Shown here one piece after another: positions 22,783-30,753 of a stretch of 32,454 bases of DNA. Under the pieces are notes generated by a model that was not told the DNA's origin, did no database searches, and was given only the letters and a program-made list of their open reading frames with translations. The number at the start of each line of letters is the position of its first letter. Within the stretch, counting starts at the first letter, position 1. The DNA is from an uncultured Bacilli bacterium (GTDB lineage: Bacteria > Bacillota_I > Bacilli_A > RF39 > UBA660), in NCBI GenBank assembly GCA_934130235.1, contig CAKOXU010000009.1, forward strand, positions 1-32,454, written 5' to 3'. The translations under genes were made by a program, and so were the position numbers.

Positions 22783-22798
22783 GATGTTGTTGCAAACA

Positions 22799-22824
22799 AG
22801 AGAGTGGATGAAAATCCACTCTTT
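22799..22824 (+). promoter_or_regulatory. Leader hairpin of the rimP-nusA operon
   Basis: AGAGTGGAT (22801-22809) and ATCCACTCT (22814-22822) close on a GAAA (GNRA) tetraloop, with two more possible pairs outside. It begins about 10 bases after the predicted transcription start and 20 bases before the ribosome binding site GGAGG. It lacks the long T tract of a full terminator. Similar AGAGTGGG/CCCACTCT hairpins in front of rimP in other Firmicutes are from memory, not checked. A role in operon autoregulation is inferred. Confidence 0.6.
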
Positions 22825-22844
22825 AAATTAGTATGGAGGTATTT

Positions 22845-23096
22845 ATGGATATTGCACAAACTGTAAAAAATCTTATAAAAGACACTATAACTGAGGCAGG
22901 CTTAATACTTGACGATGTACTATATGTAAAAGAAGATGGTAATTACTTTTTAAGAGTTATTTTAGACAAGAAAGGTATTGTTGATATTGAGGATTGTGTC
23001 AAAATAACAAGATTAATTGATCCAATGTTAGATGATGTTGATATCAGTGATAGTTATATTTTGGATGTATGTTCAAAAGAGAAGGGATGTGAATAA
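22845..23096 (+). CDS. rimP: RimP-like ribosome maturation factor, N-terminal domain only
   Basis: RimP helps assemble the 30S subunit. The 83 residues cover only the alpha/beta N-terminal domain: VKNLIKDTITEAGLILDDVLYVKEDGNYFLRVILDKKG, then VDIEDCVKITRLIDPMLDDVD and YILDV. The usual continuation (EVSSPG then R-P-L) and the whole SH3-like C-terminal domain are missing; the protein ends CSKEKGCE. nusA begins 2 bases later, so there is no room for the rest. Normal RimP has about 150 residues. The frame starts at 22833, but ATG 22845 follows GGAGG. Position at the head of nusA-infB supports the identity. Whether it is still functional is unclear. Confidence 0.75.
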   Translation: MDIAQTVKNLIKDTITEAGLILDDVLYVKEDGNYFLRVILDKKGIVDIEDCVKITRLIDPMLDDVDISDSYILDVCSKEKGCE

Positions 23097-23097
23097 A

Positions 23098-24285
23098 ATG
23101 AATGGGAAAGAGTTTCAAAAAACATTAGAAGCACTTAAAGAAAAAGGAATAGAAAAGGATTATATAATTGAAGCTATGACTTTAGCGCTTACAAGTGCGT
23201 ACAAAAAACAAACAGGTCTTACTAATGTTAGGGTAGTATATGATGATGATAATTTAGAATTTAAATTATATTCATATAAGACTGTTGTATTAGATAAGAA
23301 ACATAAAGAATCATTAGATGAGGATGAGATTCCTCTTTTAGATGAAGAAGTTTTAACAGAAGAAGAATTAAATGATGAAGAATTAGAGGATTTACCAGAG
23401 GAGTTTAGATATAGGCCATTTGTCTTTAATGATAAAATACATATTACATTAGAAGATGCTAAAAAGATCGATCCAAGTATTAAAATAGGAGAAACTATTG
23501 AGCAAGAAGTTACTCCTCAAGATTTTGGTAGAGTAGCAGCTACTACTGCAAAACAAGTTATAATTCAAAAAATAAGAGAAGCAGAAAGAAATAATATAGC
23601 AGATTATTTTTCAGAAAAACAAGATGAAATGATGTCAGGATTAGTAGAAATGGAAGATGAGAGAAACTATTATATTAATTTAGGTAAAACTCAAGGGTTG
23701 CTTCCTAAAACTGAGATTATTCCAGGTGAAGAAATTAAGATGGGATCTACTATTAAAGTATATATTACAAAAGTAGATATTAACTCTAAGGGTGCTTTAA
23801 TACTATTATCACGTAGACATTTTGGCTTTGTAAAAAGACTATTTGAACTTGAAATACCTGAAATTAGTGAAGGAACTGTTCTTATTTATAGTGTAGCGCG
23901 TGATGCAGGAAATAGAACTAAAATAGCTGTTTATTCTGAAAATAAGAATGTGGATCCTATAGGAGCATGTATTGGTGAAAAGGGTAGTAGAATAGCTAAT
24001 ATATTAAAAGAATTGGGACATGAAAAAATTGATATAGTACAATATTCTAAAGATCCAACTACGTTTATTCAAAACGCACTATCTCCAGCAAAAGAATTAA
24101 GCATTTATATTTTAGATGAAAAAACAAAAGAAACTTTAGTTGTCGTAAATGATAAAGATAATTTATCTTTAGCTATTGGTAAAAGAGGAATTAATGTTAA
24201 ATTAGCAAGCCGTCTTACAGGCTATAATTTAGAAATTAAAACTAAAGAACAAGTAAAAGAAGCTGGAATAAATATATTAGAGTAG
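23098..24285 (+). CDS. nusA: Transcription termination/antitermination factor NusA
   Basis: RNA polymerase-binding factor that controls pausing, termination and antitermination. The N-terminal domain (KEFQKTLEALKEKGIEKDYIIEAMTLALTSAYKKQTG) carries a long acidic insertion (DEDEIPLLDEEVLTEEELNDEELEDLPEEF), then the conserved PQDFGRVAATTAKQVIIQKIREAE. S1 (about residues 130-200) and two KH domains follow, with CIGEKGSRIANILKELGHEKIDIV and AIGKRGINVKLASRLTGYNLEI as the diagnostic blocks. At 395 residues it has no acidic C-terminal repeats, as in Bacillota. The frame is open from 23032, overlapping rimP, but ATG 23098 follows AGAAGGG and gives the correct start. Confidence 0.95.
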   Translation: MNGKEFQKTLEALKEKGIEKDYIIEAMTLALTSAYKKQTGLTNVRVVYDDDNLEFKLYSYKTVVLDKKHKESLDEDEIPLLDEEVLTEEELNDEELEDLPEEFRYRPFVFNDKIHITLEDAKKIDPSIKIGETIEQEVTPQDFGRVAATTAKQVIIQKIREAERNNIADYFSEKQDEMMSGLVEMEDERNYYINLGKTQGLLPKTEIIPGEEIKMGSTIKVYITKVDINSKGALILLSRRHFGFVKRLFELEIPEISEGTVLIYSVARDAGNRTKIAVYSENKNVDPIGACIGEKGSRIANILKELGHEKIDIVQYSKDPTTFIQNALSPAKELSIYILDEKTKETLVVVNDKDNLSLAIGKRGINVKLASRLTGYNLEIKTKEQVKEAGINILE

Positions 24286-24292
24286 GTGATTT

Positions 24293-24553
24293 ATGAAAAA
24301 GATTCCATATCGTATGTGTATAGTTACTCATGAAAGACTACCTAAGTATGAAATGATTAGGGTAGTAAAAGATAAATTAGGTGATGTAAAGGTAGATTTA
24401 CATGGTAAAGCTAATGGTAGAGGTATATATTTAAAAAAGGATATAGAAACAATAAAAAAAGCTAGGGACAAAAAAATCATTGATACTTCTTTAGATGTTA
24501 ATGTTCCAGAGAGTATATATGAAGAACTTTTAAACATAGTAGGTGCATTATGA
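24293..24553 (+). CDS. ylxR: YlxR-family RNA-binding protein (RnpM-like)
   Basis: Small 86-residue basic protein of the YlxR/DUF448 family, found between nusA and infB in most Bacillota and reported to bind RNA and modulate RNase P. The family pattern KKIPYRMCIVT...PKYEMIRVVK, then D.HGKANGRGIYL, is clear, including the GRGxYL motif. The second cysteine of the usual C-x-x-C/S is a Thr here (MCIVT), so zinc is not expected. AGGTGATTT precedes the ATG. Its TGA stop overlaps the next start (ATGA). The L7Ae-like ylxQ gene that normally follows is absent; two deaminase genes occupy its place. Confidence 0.9.
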   Translation: MKKIPYRMCIVTHERLPKYEMIRVVKDKLGDVKVDLHGKANGRGIYLKKDIETIKKARDKKIIDTSLDVNVPESIYEELLNIVGAL

Positions 24554-25026
24554 AAAGAGATAATTATTTAACCTGGGAAGAGTATTTTATGGGCCTTGCT
24601 ATTCTGTCATCAGAAAGAAGTAAAGATCCTTCTACTCAGGTAGGAGCATGTATTGTTAATGATGATAATAAAATTGTATCAGTTGGGTACAATGGAGCTC
24701 CTACTAAATTTAACGATGATAATATGCCCTGGGAAAGAGAGGGCGATTTTCAAAATACTAAGTATGCTTATGTGTGTCATTCTGAATTAAATGCTATACT
24801 TAACTCAAGTACAAGTGTAAATGGCTGTACTTTGTATGTAACGTTATTTCCATGTAACGAATGTGCTAAAGCAATTATTCAATCAGGTATTAGAAAAATA
24901 ATTTATTTATGTGATAAATATAATAATACAGATGGAAATAAGGTGGCAAAAAAAATGTTTGATACTTGTGGTATTGAATATAAAGAATATAAAAAAACAA
25001 ATAGAAAATTAGAAATAGACTTATAG
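24550..25026 (+). CDS. Deoxycytidylate (dCMP) deaminase
   Basis: Zinc enzyme that converts dCMP to dUMP for dTMP synthesis. Its 158 residues match the ComEB/dCMP deaminase family: WEEYFMGLAILSSERSKDPSTQVGACIV at the start, then NGAPTKFNDDNMPWEREGDF. The zinc ligands are His77 in HSELNAI (with the proton-shuttle Glu79) and Cys102/Cys105 in PCNECAKAII. All catalytic residues are present. The start overlaps the ylxR stop as ATGA, so it belongs to the nusA-infB operon, an uncommon place for this gene. A second, different deaminase follows 7 bases later. Confidence 0.93.
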   Translation: MKRDNYLTWEEYFMGLAILSSERSKDPSTQVGACIVNDDNKIVSVGYNGAPTKFNDDNMPWEREGDFQNTKYAYVCHSELNAILNSSTSVNGCTLYVTLFPCNECAKAIIQSGIRKIIYLCDKYNNTDGNKVAKKMFDTCGIEYKEYKKTNRKLEIDL

Positions 25027-25033
25027 GTGATTT

Positions 25034-25462
25034 ATGGATAGTATATTTATGGATAAAGCGTATGAACAAGCAGAAAAATCTGTATGTTTAAGAGCACACG
25101 TTGGATGTGTTATAGTACGTGATAATGAAATTATTGCACAAGGTTATAATAATGTAGTAGGTGGAATTAGACCTTGTAAAGAGATAGGTTGTTTAAGAGA
25201 ACAATTACATATACCCTCTGGAGAAAGAAGAGAAGTATGTAGAAATATTTGTGCTGAGCAATTAGCAATCTCAGAAGCTGCACGCAATGGAGTGGATCTT
25301 GATGGCTCAATTGCTTATATAACTACATTTCCATGCCATATATGTGCAAAACTTCTAGTAAGTAGTGGAATAAAAGAAATTGTATATGATACTGATTATC
25401 CGGATGAATTATCTAAAAATTTTTTGAAAGAGGCTGGGTTAAAAGTAAGAAAATTAAATTAG
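25034..25462 (+). CDS. Second dCMP/cytidine deaminase-like protein with Cys in the HAE motif
   Basis: A 142-residue zinc deaminase of the dCMP deaminase superfamily, different from its neighbour. The substrate-side pattern IPSGERREVCR matches the archaeal/Firmicutes dCMP deaminase type, which normally continues into HAEQNAI. Here the ligand is Cys: NICAEQLAIS (Cys73, Glu75), followed by PCHIC (Cys101/Cys104). CAE is the normal ligand motif of cytidine deaminases, so metal binding and activity are plausible. Extra cysteines (Cys48, Cys53, Cys69) are those of the second zinc site seen in this subfamily. AGGTGATTT precedes the ATG. It sits in the middle of the operon between the first deaminase and infB. 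Substrate (dCMP, CMP or a tRNA base) is open. Confidence 0.8.
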   Translation: MDSIFMDKAYEQAEKSVCLRAHVGCVIVRDNEIIAQGYNNVVGGIRPCKEIGCLREQLHIPSGERREVCRNICAEQLAISEAARNGVDLDGSIAYITTFPCHICAKLLVSSGIKEIVYDTDYPDELSKNFLKEAGLKVRKLN

Positions 25463-25475
25463 AAAGGGTGATAAT

Positions 25476-27572
25476 ATGATGAGTGTTTTAGAATATGCAG
25501 AAGATGTTAATAAAACAGTTAAGGAAATATTAGCCAAATGTAAAGAACTTAATATACAGGCAAACAGTGCAGATGATGAACTAGATGAAGATGCAATTGT
25601 TATGCTAGATAATGCTGTGTATGAGGAAGAGGAAACTATTGAGGATGAATATGAAGATGAATTAATAGAAAAATCTAAAAATGAAAAAGAACAGAAACAA
25701 ATGCAAGGAAAAAACAGAAATTTAAGTACAAATAAGAACAAAGTAAGTAAAAAAGAACTTGCAAAAAAGAAAAAAGAGATGTACAAAAACAAAGAAAAAC
25801 TTATTAGTAATGTAGCTGATGTAAAAGATGCAAATGTTGTTTATTATAAGGATGGTATGTCTATAGGAGATTTAGCTAAAGAATTATCTATAAATGCTTC
25901 TGAATTAATAAAAAAATTATTTATGTTAGGAACTCTTGCTACTGTAAACAATAAAATAGATTTTGATAATGCTAGTTTACTTGTTAGTGAATATGGTAAA
26001 GAATTACAAAGGGAAGTTCATATTGATGAAACTAAATTTGAAGAATATGAAATAAACGATTCTAAAGAAGACTTAGTAAAAAGACCTCCTGTTGTTACTA
26101 TTATGGGACATGTAGATCATGGTAAAACTACTTTACTAGATACAATTAGAAAAACTAATGTTGCAGAAGGTGAGGCTGGAGGTATTACTCAAGCAATAAG
26201 TGCTTATCAAGTAAGTATACATGGTGATATTATTACCTTTATAGATACTCCAGGTCATGCTGCTTTTACTGAAATGAGAAAAAGAGGAGCCTCTATTACT
26301 GATATTGTAATTATTATAGTCGCAGCAGATGATGGAGTAATGCCACAAACTAAAGAAGCTATCGATCATGCTAAGGCTGCAGGTGTACCTATTTTAGTTG
26401 CAATAAATAAAATAGATAAACCTGGTGCTAATATAGAACGTGTTAAAACTGAATTAGCAGAATATGGTTTAACACCAGAAGAATGGGGTGGAGATACAAT
26501 TTTTACACCTATAAGTGCTAAAACTGGTGAAGGCGTAGATAAATTATTGGAAAATATATTATTAATATCTGAACTTCAAGATTATAAAGCTAATCCTTCT
26601 CGTTATGCAATAGGTAGTGTAGTAGAGTCAAGACTTGATAAACATGTAGGATCTATAGTAACTGTCTTAGTTCAAAATGGTACGCTTCGTTTAGGAGATC
26701 CTATTGTAGTAGGAACTTCATATGGAAAAGTAAGAACTTTAAAAAATGATAAGGGTGAAGAAATAATAGAAGCACTACCTAGTCAGCCTGTTGAAATTAC
26801 TGGTGTTAATTCAACACCTAAAGCAGGAGACAAATTTATGGCATTTGAATCAGAAAAACAAGCTCGTAGTATAGGTGAGAAGAGAAAAGAAGAGGAAAAT
26901 TTACAAAGAAATGCTAAAAATAGTGTATCTTTAGAAGCTATATTTGCTAAAATACAAGATGGTGCAAAAGAAGTTAATGTTATTGTAAAAGCTGATGTAA
27001 ATGGATCTGCAGAAGCTGTTAAAAGCTCATTAGAAAAAATAGATGTTGAAGGTGTAAATGTTAAAGTAATAAGAAGTAGTGTAGGTGCTATTACAGAATC
27101 TGATATAGTACTTGCTTCAGCTTCTAATGCTATTATAATAGGTTTTAATATTAGACCTAATAATTCTATTAAAGATTATGCTAAAGAACAAAACGTTGAA
27201 ATAAGATTATATGATATTATATATAAAGCAGTTGAGGAAATGGAAGCTGCTATGAAGGGAATGTTAGATCCAGAATATGAAGAACATATAATTGGTAATG
27301 CAGAAGTAAGACAATTATTTAAATTCTCTAAAGTAGGAACAATAGCCGGTTCATACGTAGTAGATGGAATAATTAAATCAAATGCTAAAGTAAGACTTAT
27401 TAGAGATAGTGTAGTAATATATGATGGAACTATTAATGCTATTCAAAGAGAAAAGGATACTGTAAAAGAAGTTAAAAAAGGATTAGAATGTGGTATAACT
27501 CTTAACAATTATAGCGATATAAAAGTAGGAGATATAATTGAGTTCTATGAAATGGTAGAGAAGAAAAGATGA
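25476..27572 (+). CDS. infB: Translation initiation factor IF-2
   Basis: GTPase that delivers initiator tRNA to the 30S subunit. The start has a short IF2_N module (LEYAEDVNKTVKEILAKCKELNIQA), then an acidic and Lys-rich linker and a second IF2_N copy (YYKDGMSIGDLAKELSINASELIKKLFMLG). G1 GHVDHGKTT is near residue 211, G3 is DTPGHAAF, G4 is NKIDKP and G5 is SAKTGEG. Domains II to IV end with QREKDTVKEVKKGLECGI. Length is 698 residues, a short IF-2. GGGTGATAAT precedes ATG 25476; ATG 25479 is equally possible. The end overlaps rbfA as ATGA. Confidence 0.97.
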   Translation: MMSVLEYAEDVNKTVKEILAKCKELNIQANSADDELDEDAIVMLDNAVYEEEETIEDEYEDELIEKSKNEKEQKQMQGKNRNLSTNKNKVSKKELAKKKKEMYKNKEKLISNVADVKDANVVYYKDGMSIGDLAKELSINASELIKKLFMLGTLATVNNKIDFDNASLLVSEYGKELQREVHIDETKFEEYEINDSKEDLVKRPPVVTIMGHVDHGKTTLLDTIRKTNVAEGEAGGITQAISAYQVSIHGDIITFIDTPGHAAFTEMRKRGASITDIVIIIVAADDGVMPQTKEAIDHAKAAGVPILVAINKIDKPGANIERVKTELAEYGLTPEEWGGDTIFTPISAKTGEGVDKLLENILLISELQDYKANPSRYAIGSVVESRLDKHVGSIVTVLVQNGTLRLGDPIVVGTSYGKVRTLKNDKGEEIIEALPSQPVEITGVNSTPKAGDKFMAFESEKQARSIGEKRKEEENLQRNAKNSVSLEAIFAKIQDGAKEVNVIVKADVNGSAEAVKSSLEKIDVEGVNVKVIRSSVGAITESDIVLASASNAIIIGFNIRPNNSIKDYAKEQNVEIRLYDIIYKAVEEMEAAMKGMLDPEYEEHIIGNAEVRQLFKFSKVGTIAGSYVVDGIIKSNAKVRLIRDSVVIYDGTINAIQREKDTVKEVKKGLECGITLNNYSDIKVGDIIEFYEMVEKKR

Positions 27573-27901
27573 GTATAAAATTAGAAAGAATTAATAAAGA
27601 ATTACAACGTGAAATAAGTTATATTTTAGCTAACGAAGTAAAAAATCCAAACATAAAGTATGTAACCATTACTTGTTGTGATACTACAAGTGATTTAAGT
27701 TTTACAAAAGTGTATTTCACTACTTTAGAAGATAGAAAAGAAATATTAGAAGGCTTAAAAAGCGCTAAAGGTTTTATAAGAAAAACATTAGCTGATAGAA
27801 TAGATTTAAGACATATGCCTGAATTGGAATTTATTTATGATGATTCTATAGAATATGGAGCTAGAATTGAAGAAAAATTAAAAGAGATACATGATAAATA
27901 G
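27569..27901 (+). CDS. rbfA: Ribosome-binding factor A
   Basis: 30S maturation and cold-adaptation factor with a KH-like fold. The 110 residues show the standard RLERINKELQREISYILANEVKNPN-type start (here SIKLERINKE), the VTITCCDTTSDLSFTKVYFTTLED core and the RHMPELEFIYDDSIEYGARIEEKL end that defines the family. Start overlaps the infB stop (ATGA). It closes the operon, as in Bacillus, and its stop codon is inside the terminator hairpin. Confidence 0.95.
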   Translation: MSIKLERINKELQREISYILANEVKNPNIKYVTITCCDTTSDLSFTKVYFTTLEDRKEILEGLKSAKGFIRKTLADRIDLRHMPELEFIYDDSIEYGARIEEKLKEIHDK

Positions 27902-27911
27902 TATCTCTTTT
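27880..27911. terminator. Bidirectional terminator between rbfA and the transglutaminase-like gene
   Basis: A perfect 11-bp stem AAAAGAGATAC/GTATCTCTTTT with a 10-base loop. The TAG of rbfA spans the loop and right arm, and the convergent gene's stop overlaps the right end. Confidence 0.88.
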
Positions 27912-28791
27912 AATTTGCTTCTAAATATATTTCTTTATTATAATTGTGTTCAACATTATCAAGTTTTAAAAGTTCATCCGTAGGAATTAAAAAGAAATTA
28001 TGTATTAAATATTGGTTTTTGTCATTTGATACTGGATCATCCCATGTAGCATCTAAGTGATACCATTTATTATCTAAATAAACCAAATTCCATATATGAG
28101 TATCAGAAGTTATCTTATAATTTTTAATTCCTAGCTTATCTAAATATATAGCCATAATATCACTATAACCACCACATATAGCTTTGCCTGTTTTAATCAA
28201 AGTATAAGCATTATATGAATTTTCAGTATTATTTTCATCATATATAGTATTATTTATAATATAATCATGAAATAATTTAATCTTTTCTTTAGTATCCATA
28301 GAATCATTAATATTATTTTTTATAAATTCATCTATGTATGAATCTATTACATCGATTTGTTCATTATTATATGTTTTTTTCGTTCTAATAGTGATAGTTC
28401 CTATCTCATTAATATCAACATTAATAGAACTAAATGAATTATATGGATGCACAAAATTATTAATATTAGGTACCGTTTTAGTATCATCTGCTAAAGCATA
28501 CATATCTTTAATACAATTATCATAATTACATTTAAAAGTAAATGAATCATCACCACTATTAATAATAGTATATATCATATTAATTAGTTCTTTATAACTT
28601 GAAACATCATTTTTATCAATATTTTGTACAAATAAATAATTGTCTTCCTTATAATACTCATTATAAGATAAAACATTGTTATTGCCACTACTTAAAATAT
28701 TATTATATAAAAAATCAGTAACACTTGATCTATATACATATACTAGTATAACAATCAATACCATTCCTAGCATCTTAAATATATCTTTCAT
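27910..28791 (-). CDS. Membrane-anchored transglutaminase-like protease-fold protein
   Basis: A 293-residue protein with a single N-terminal membrane anchor (FKMLGMVLIVILVYVY) and an extracellular part. The transglutaminase core has its triad: Cys206 in KAICGGYSDIM, His232 in SDTHIWNLVYL and Asp247 in HLDATWDDP. The three motifs match the superfamily that includes bacterial cell-surface peptidase-like and spore-coat-type transglutaminase folds. Catalysis could be peptide hydrolysis or crosslinking; the sequence cannot say which. The region before residue 140 is not recognised. GGTGAGTAT precedes the ATG. It is convergent with rbfA. rpsT lies upstream on the same strand but is separated by a terminator. 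Confidence 0.85.
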   Translation of the reverse strand: MKDIFKMLGMVLIVILVYVYRSSVTDFLYNNILSSGNNNVLSYNEYYKEDNYLFVQNIDKNDVSSYKELINMIYTIINSGDDSFTFKCNYDNCIKDMYALADDTKTVPNINNFVHPYNSFSSINVDINEIGTITIRTKKTYNNEQIDVIDSYIDEFIKNNINDSMDTKEKIKLFHDYIINNTIYDENNTENSYNAYTLIKTGKAICGGYSDIMAIYLDKLGIKNYKITSDTHIWNLVYLDNKWYHLDATWDDPVSNDKNQYLIHNFFLIPTDELLKLDNVEHNYNKEIYLEAN

Positions 28792-28820
28792 ATACTCACC
28801 ATAAACATTATATCATAAAA

Positions 28821-28849
28821 ATAAAAAAATGAAGTAAAATTACTCCATT
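28821..28849 (-). terminator. Terminator of rpsT
   Basis: On the minus strand a 10-bp stem with one G-U pair (28849-28840 with 28837-28828), a 2-base loop and seven T. The stop codon of rpsT (28842-28840) lies in the stem. Confidence 0.8.
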
Positions 28850-29103
28850 GAATTAACCTTTTTAGTTAATCTTGATTTGTTTCTTGCAGAAGTGTTTTTA
28901 GAAGTAACACCTTTTTGTAAAGCCTTATCAATAGCTTTAACAGCAGTTTTTAATTTTTCATTAGCTTTTTCTTTATCTTTAGCAATTACAGCCTTTTCTA
29001 CATTTTTAATAGCTGTTTTCATACTCGCTTCATATTCATTATTTTCTTTTCTTTTTTTGATATTTACTAAAATACTTTTTTTAGCGTTTTTTAAGTTAGC
29101 CAT
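28840..29103 (-). CDS. rpsT: 30S ribosomal protein S20
   Basis: Basic, all-helical 87-residue ribosomal protein that binds 16S rRNA. The S20 signature is clear: MANLKNAKKSI, then KTAIKNVEKAV, and AVKAIDKALQKGVTSKNTSARNKSRLTKKVN near the end. TGGAGGTGAATTAA precedes the ATG. It is divergent from gpr, the same neighbourhood as in B. subtilis, where rpsT and gpr are adjacent and divergent. It is monocistronic with its own promoter and terminator. Confidence 0.97.
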   Translation of the reverse strand: MANLKNAKKSILVNIKKRKENNEYEASMKTAIKNVEKAVIAKDKEKANEKLKTAVKAIDKALQKGVTSKNTSARNKSRLTKKVNSME

Positions 29104-29134
29104 TTAATTCACCTCCAATTAAACATACATGACT

Positions 29135-29163
29135 ATTTTAGCAGACTTTTATAAAAAAATCAA
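29135..29163 (-). promoter_or_regulatory. Sigma-A promoter of rpsT
   Basis: On the minus strand TTGATT (29163-29158), 17 bases, TAAAAT (29140-29135). The gene starts 31 bases downstream after a strong ribosome binding site. Confidence 0.8.
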
Positions 29164-29249
29164 TAAAATTACAAAAAATAATACATATTTAGTAATATTA
29201 TATTAGTTATAAAAAAAATAAATCTGTCTAAACTAATAAGGGTGATTTA

Positions 29250-30257
29250 ATGAATAATGAAGTTGATATGAATAAATATAGTATAAGAACAGATTTAGCG
29301 CTTGATTATATAGGTAATCAAAAATTAGAAGGTGTTAAAGTAAAAGAAAGAACTAGAGATGGTATTACAATTACAAAAGTGAATTTAAATAAAAAGAATG
29401 CTTTAAATAAAAAGAAAGGCACATATATAACTTTAGAGTTTGAAGATTGTACAGATTCAAAAAATAGAGAAAAAATAATAAAAGTATTAACTATGGAATT
29501 AAAAAAAATATTTCATTTTAATGATAACGATAATATATTAATAGTAGGTTTAGGAAATAACGAATCAACACCCGATTCACTAGGACCGGAAGTATTAAAA
29601 GATATAATAGTTACAAACCATATATATGAATTAGACAATTTAAGTACAAAATATAGAAGAGTATGTGCGGTTAATCCAGGAGTAATGGGTACAACAGGTA
29701 TTGAAACAAGTAAAATAATAGAAGGAATAGTAAAAATACAAAAACCTAATTACTTGATAGTAATAGATGCATTAGCATCATCTTCTATAGAACGTTTAAC
29801 ACATACAATACAAATAACAGATACAGGTATACATCCAGGTAGTGGCATAGGTAATAAAAGAAAAGAAATTAGCTTTGAAACGTTAGGAATACCAGTACTT
29901 GCTATAGGAGTACCTACAGTAGTAGATTCAAAAACACTAGTTGCGGATACAATAAATTTTATATATAAAAATTATGCATTTAATAAAACGTATTTAAACA
30001 CAAATAAAAGTAAACTAACATTTAATAATGTTAATTACTTAAATTATAATATAAAAGAGAATAAAAAGGATAAAGAAAAATTACTAGGACTTATTGGTAC
30101 ACTTAATACTATAGAGTTAAATAAACTTATATATGAAGTATTAAATCCAATAGGATTAAATTTAATGGTTACACCTAAAGAAATAGATTTTACTATAAAG
30201 GAACTTGCATCAATAATATCGCATTCATTGAATATGTCAATTCATAATAAAAAATAA
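29250..30257 (+). CDS. gpr: Germination protease GPR
   Basis: Aspartate-type protease that degrades small acid-soluble spore proteins when spores germinate. The N-terminus MNNEVDMNKYSIRTDLALD contains the propeptide cut region (family cleavage just before the IRTDLA block) and the rest follows GPR closely: GLGNNESTPDSLGPEVL, NPGVMGTTGIETS, IVIDALASSSIERL, TDTGIHPGSGIGNKRKEIS, IGVPTVVDS and LMVTPKEIDF. The two catalytic Asp regions (PDSLGP and VIDAL) are intact. Length is 335 residues, a little under B. subtilis GPR. AAGGGTGATTTA precedes the ATG. In Bacillus it is sigma-G dependent; I found no convincing sigma-G promoter in 29161-29249. Its presence shows that this organism makes SASP-loaded spores. 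Confidence 0.97.
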   Translation: MNNEVDMNKYSIRTDLALDYIGNQKLEGVKVKERTRDGITITKVNLNKKNALNKKKGTYITLEFEDCTDSKNREKIIKVLTMELKKIFHFNDNDNILIVGLGNNESTPDSLGPEVLKDIIVTNHIYELDNLSTKYRRVCAVNPGVMGTTGIETSKIIEGIVKIQKPNYLIVIDALASSSIERLTHTIQITDTGIHPGSGIGNKRKEISFETLGIPVLAIGVPTVVDSKTLVADTINFIYKNYAFNKTYLNTNKSKLTFNNVNYLNYNIKENKKDKEKLLGLIGTLNTIELNKLIYEVLNPIGLNLMVTPKEIDFTIKELASIISHSLNMSIHNKK

Positions 30258-30265
30258 AACAAATA

Positions 30266-30294
30266 TTGACAAAAAGAAATACATGTGATACGAT
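30266..30294 (+). promoter_or_regulatory. Sigma-A promoter of the prepilin gene
   Basis: TTGACA (30266-30271) is a perfect -35; TACGAT (30289-30294) after 17 bases serves as -10. It lies in the 71-base gap between gpr and the prepilin gene. Confidence 0.65.
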
Positions 30295-30328
30295 AATAAC
30301 GTAGATAAAGGTAAGGTGGTGAGAATAA

Positions 30329-30742
30329 ATGAAGAATAAAGGATTTACATTAATCGAATTATTAGCAGTTATCGTTATTTTAGCAATTATCGCATTAATA
30401 GCTACTCCAATTATTTTAAGTATTATTAATGATGCTAGAAAAGGAGCTGCAAAACAAGGAGCTGAATTAGTTATCAGCAATGTTGAATTAGCTTATGCTA
30501 CTGCATATACAAATTCATCTGTTCCAGGAACAGCACCAAAACTATCTGAGGTTGCTGCTGCATTTAAAATGAAAGGCGCTACTATGACAGTTGCAAATGG
30601 TAAAGCTACTTTTACAGTAGATGATACAAATGTTACATGTGCACAAGATGATGCAGAAGGTAAATTAAAAGTAACTTGTACAACATCAGACAATAAAACT
30701 GCTACAACTACAGCAGATATGCCTATAACAGCAGAATCATAA
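30329..30742 (+). CDS. Type IV pilin-like prepilin (ComGC/type II pseudopilin family)
   Basis: The 137-residue precursor has a five-residue leader MKNKG, cut after Gly5 by a prepilin peptidase, then FTLIELLAVIVILAIIALI, the methylated class III pilin N-terminal helix with the key Glu at mature position 5. The globular end is small, Ala/Thr/Lys-rich, with two cysteines (VTCAQ and VTCTT) that can form a disulfide loop of 14 residues. AAGGTGGTGAGAATAA precedes the ATG. It is a single-gene unit with a -35 consensus promoter and a strong terminator. No pilus ATPase, inner-membrane protein or peptidase gene is nearby. Codons are richer in T/C-ending and GC-containing forms (gct, gca, aca) than neighbours, as for a highly expressed gene. 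Confidence 0.9.
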   Translation: MKNKGFTLIELLAVIVILAIIALIATPIILSIINDARKGAAKQGAELVISNVELAYATAYTNSSVPGTAPKLSEVAAAFKMKGATMTVANGKATFTVDDTNVTCAQDDAEGKLKVTCTTSDNKTATTTADMPITAES

Positions 30743-30753
30743 TTTATAATTTG

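Noticed and set aside
23032..23097. Upstream extension of nusA overlapping rimP
   Set aside because: ATG 23098 has a binding site and gives the normal NusA N-terminus; the extension is the rimP sequence read in another frame.
29161..29249. Sigma-G promoter for gpr
   Set aside because: A TATTATA fits a -10 loosely, but no GMATR-type -35 lies at the right distance; AT-rich chance match.
30329..30742. Horizontal transfer of the prepilin gene because of its codon shift
   Set aside because: High expression and an Ala/Thr-rich product explain the codon shift; there are no flanking mobile elements or repeats.
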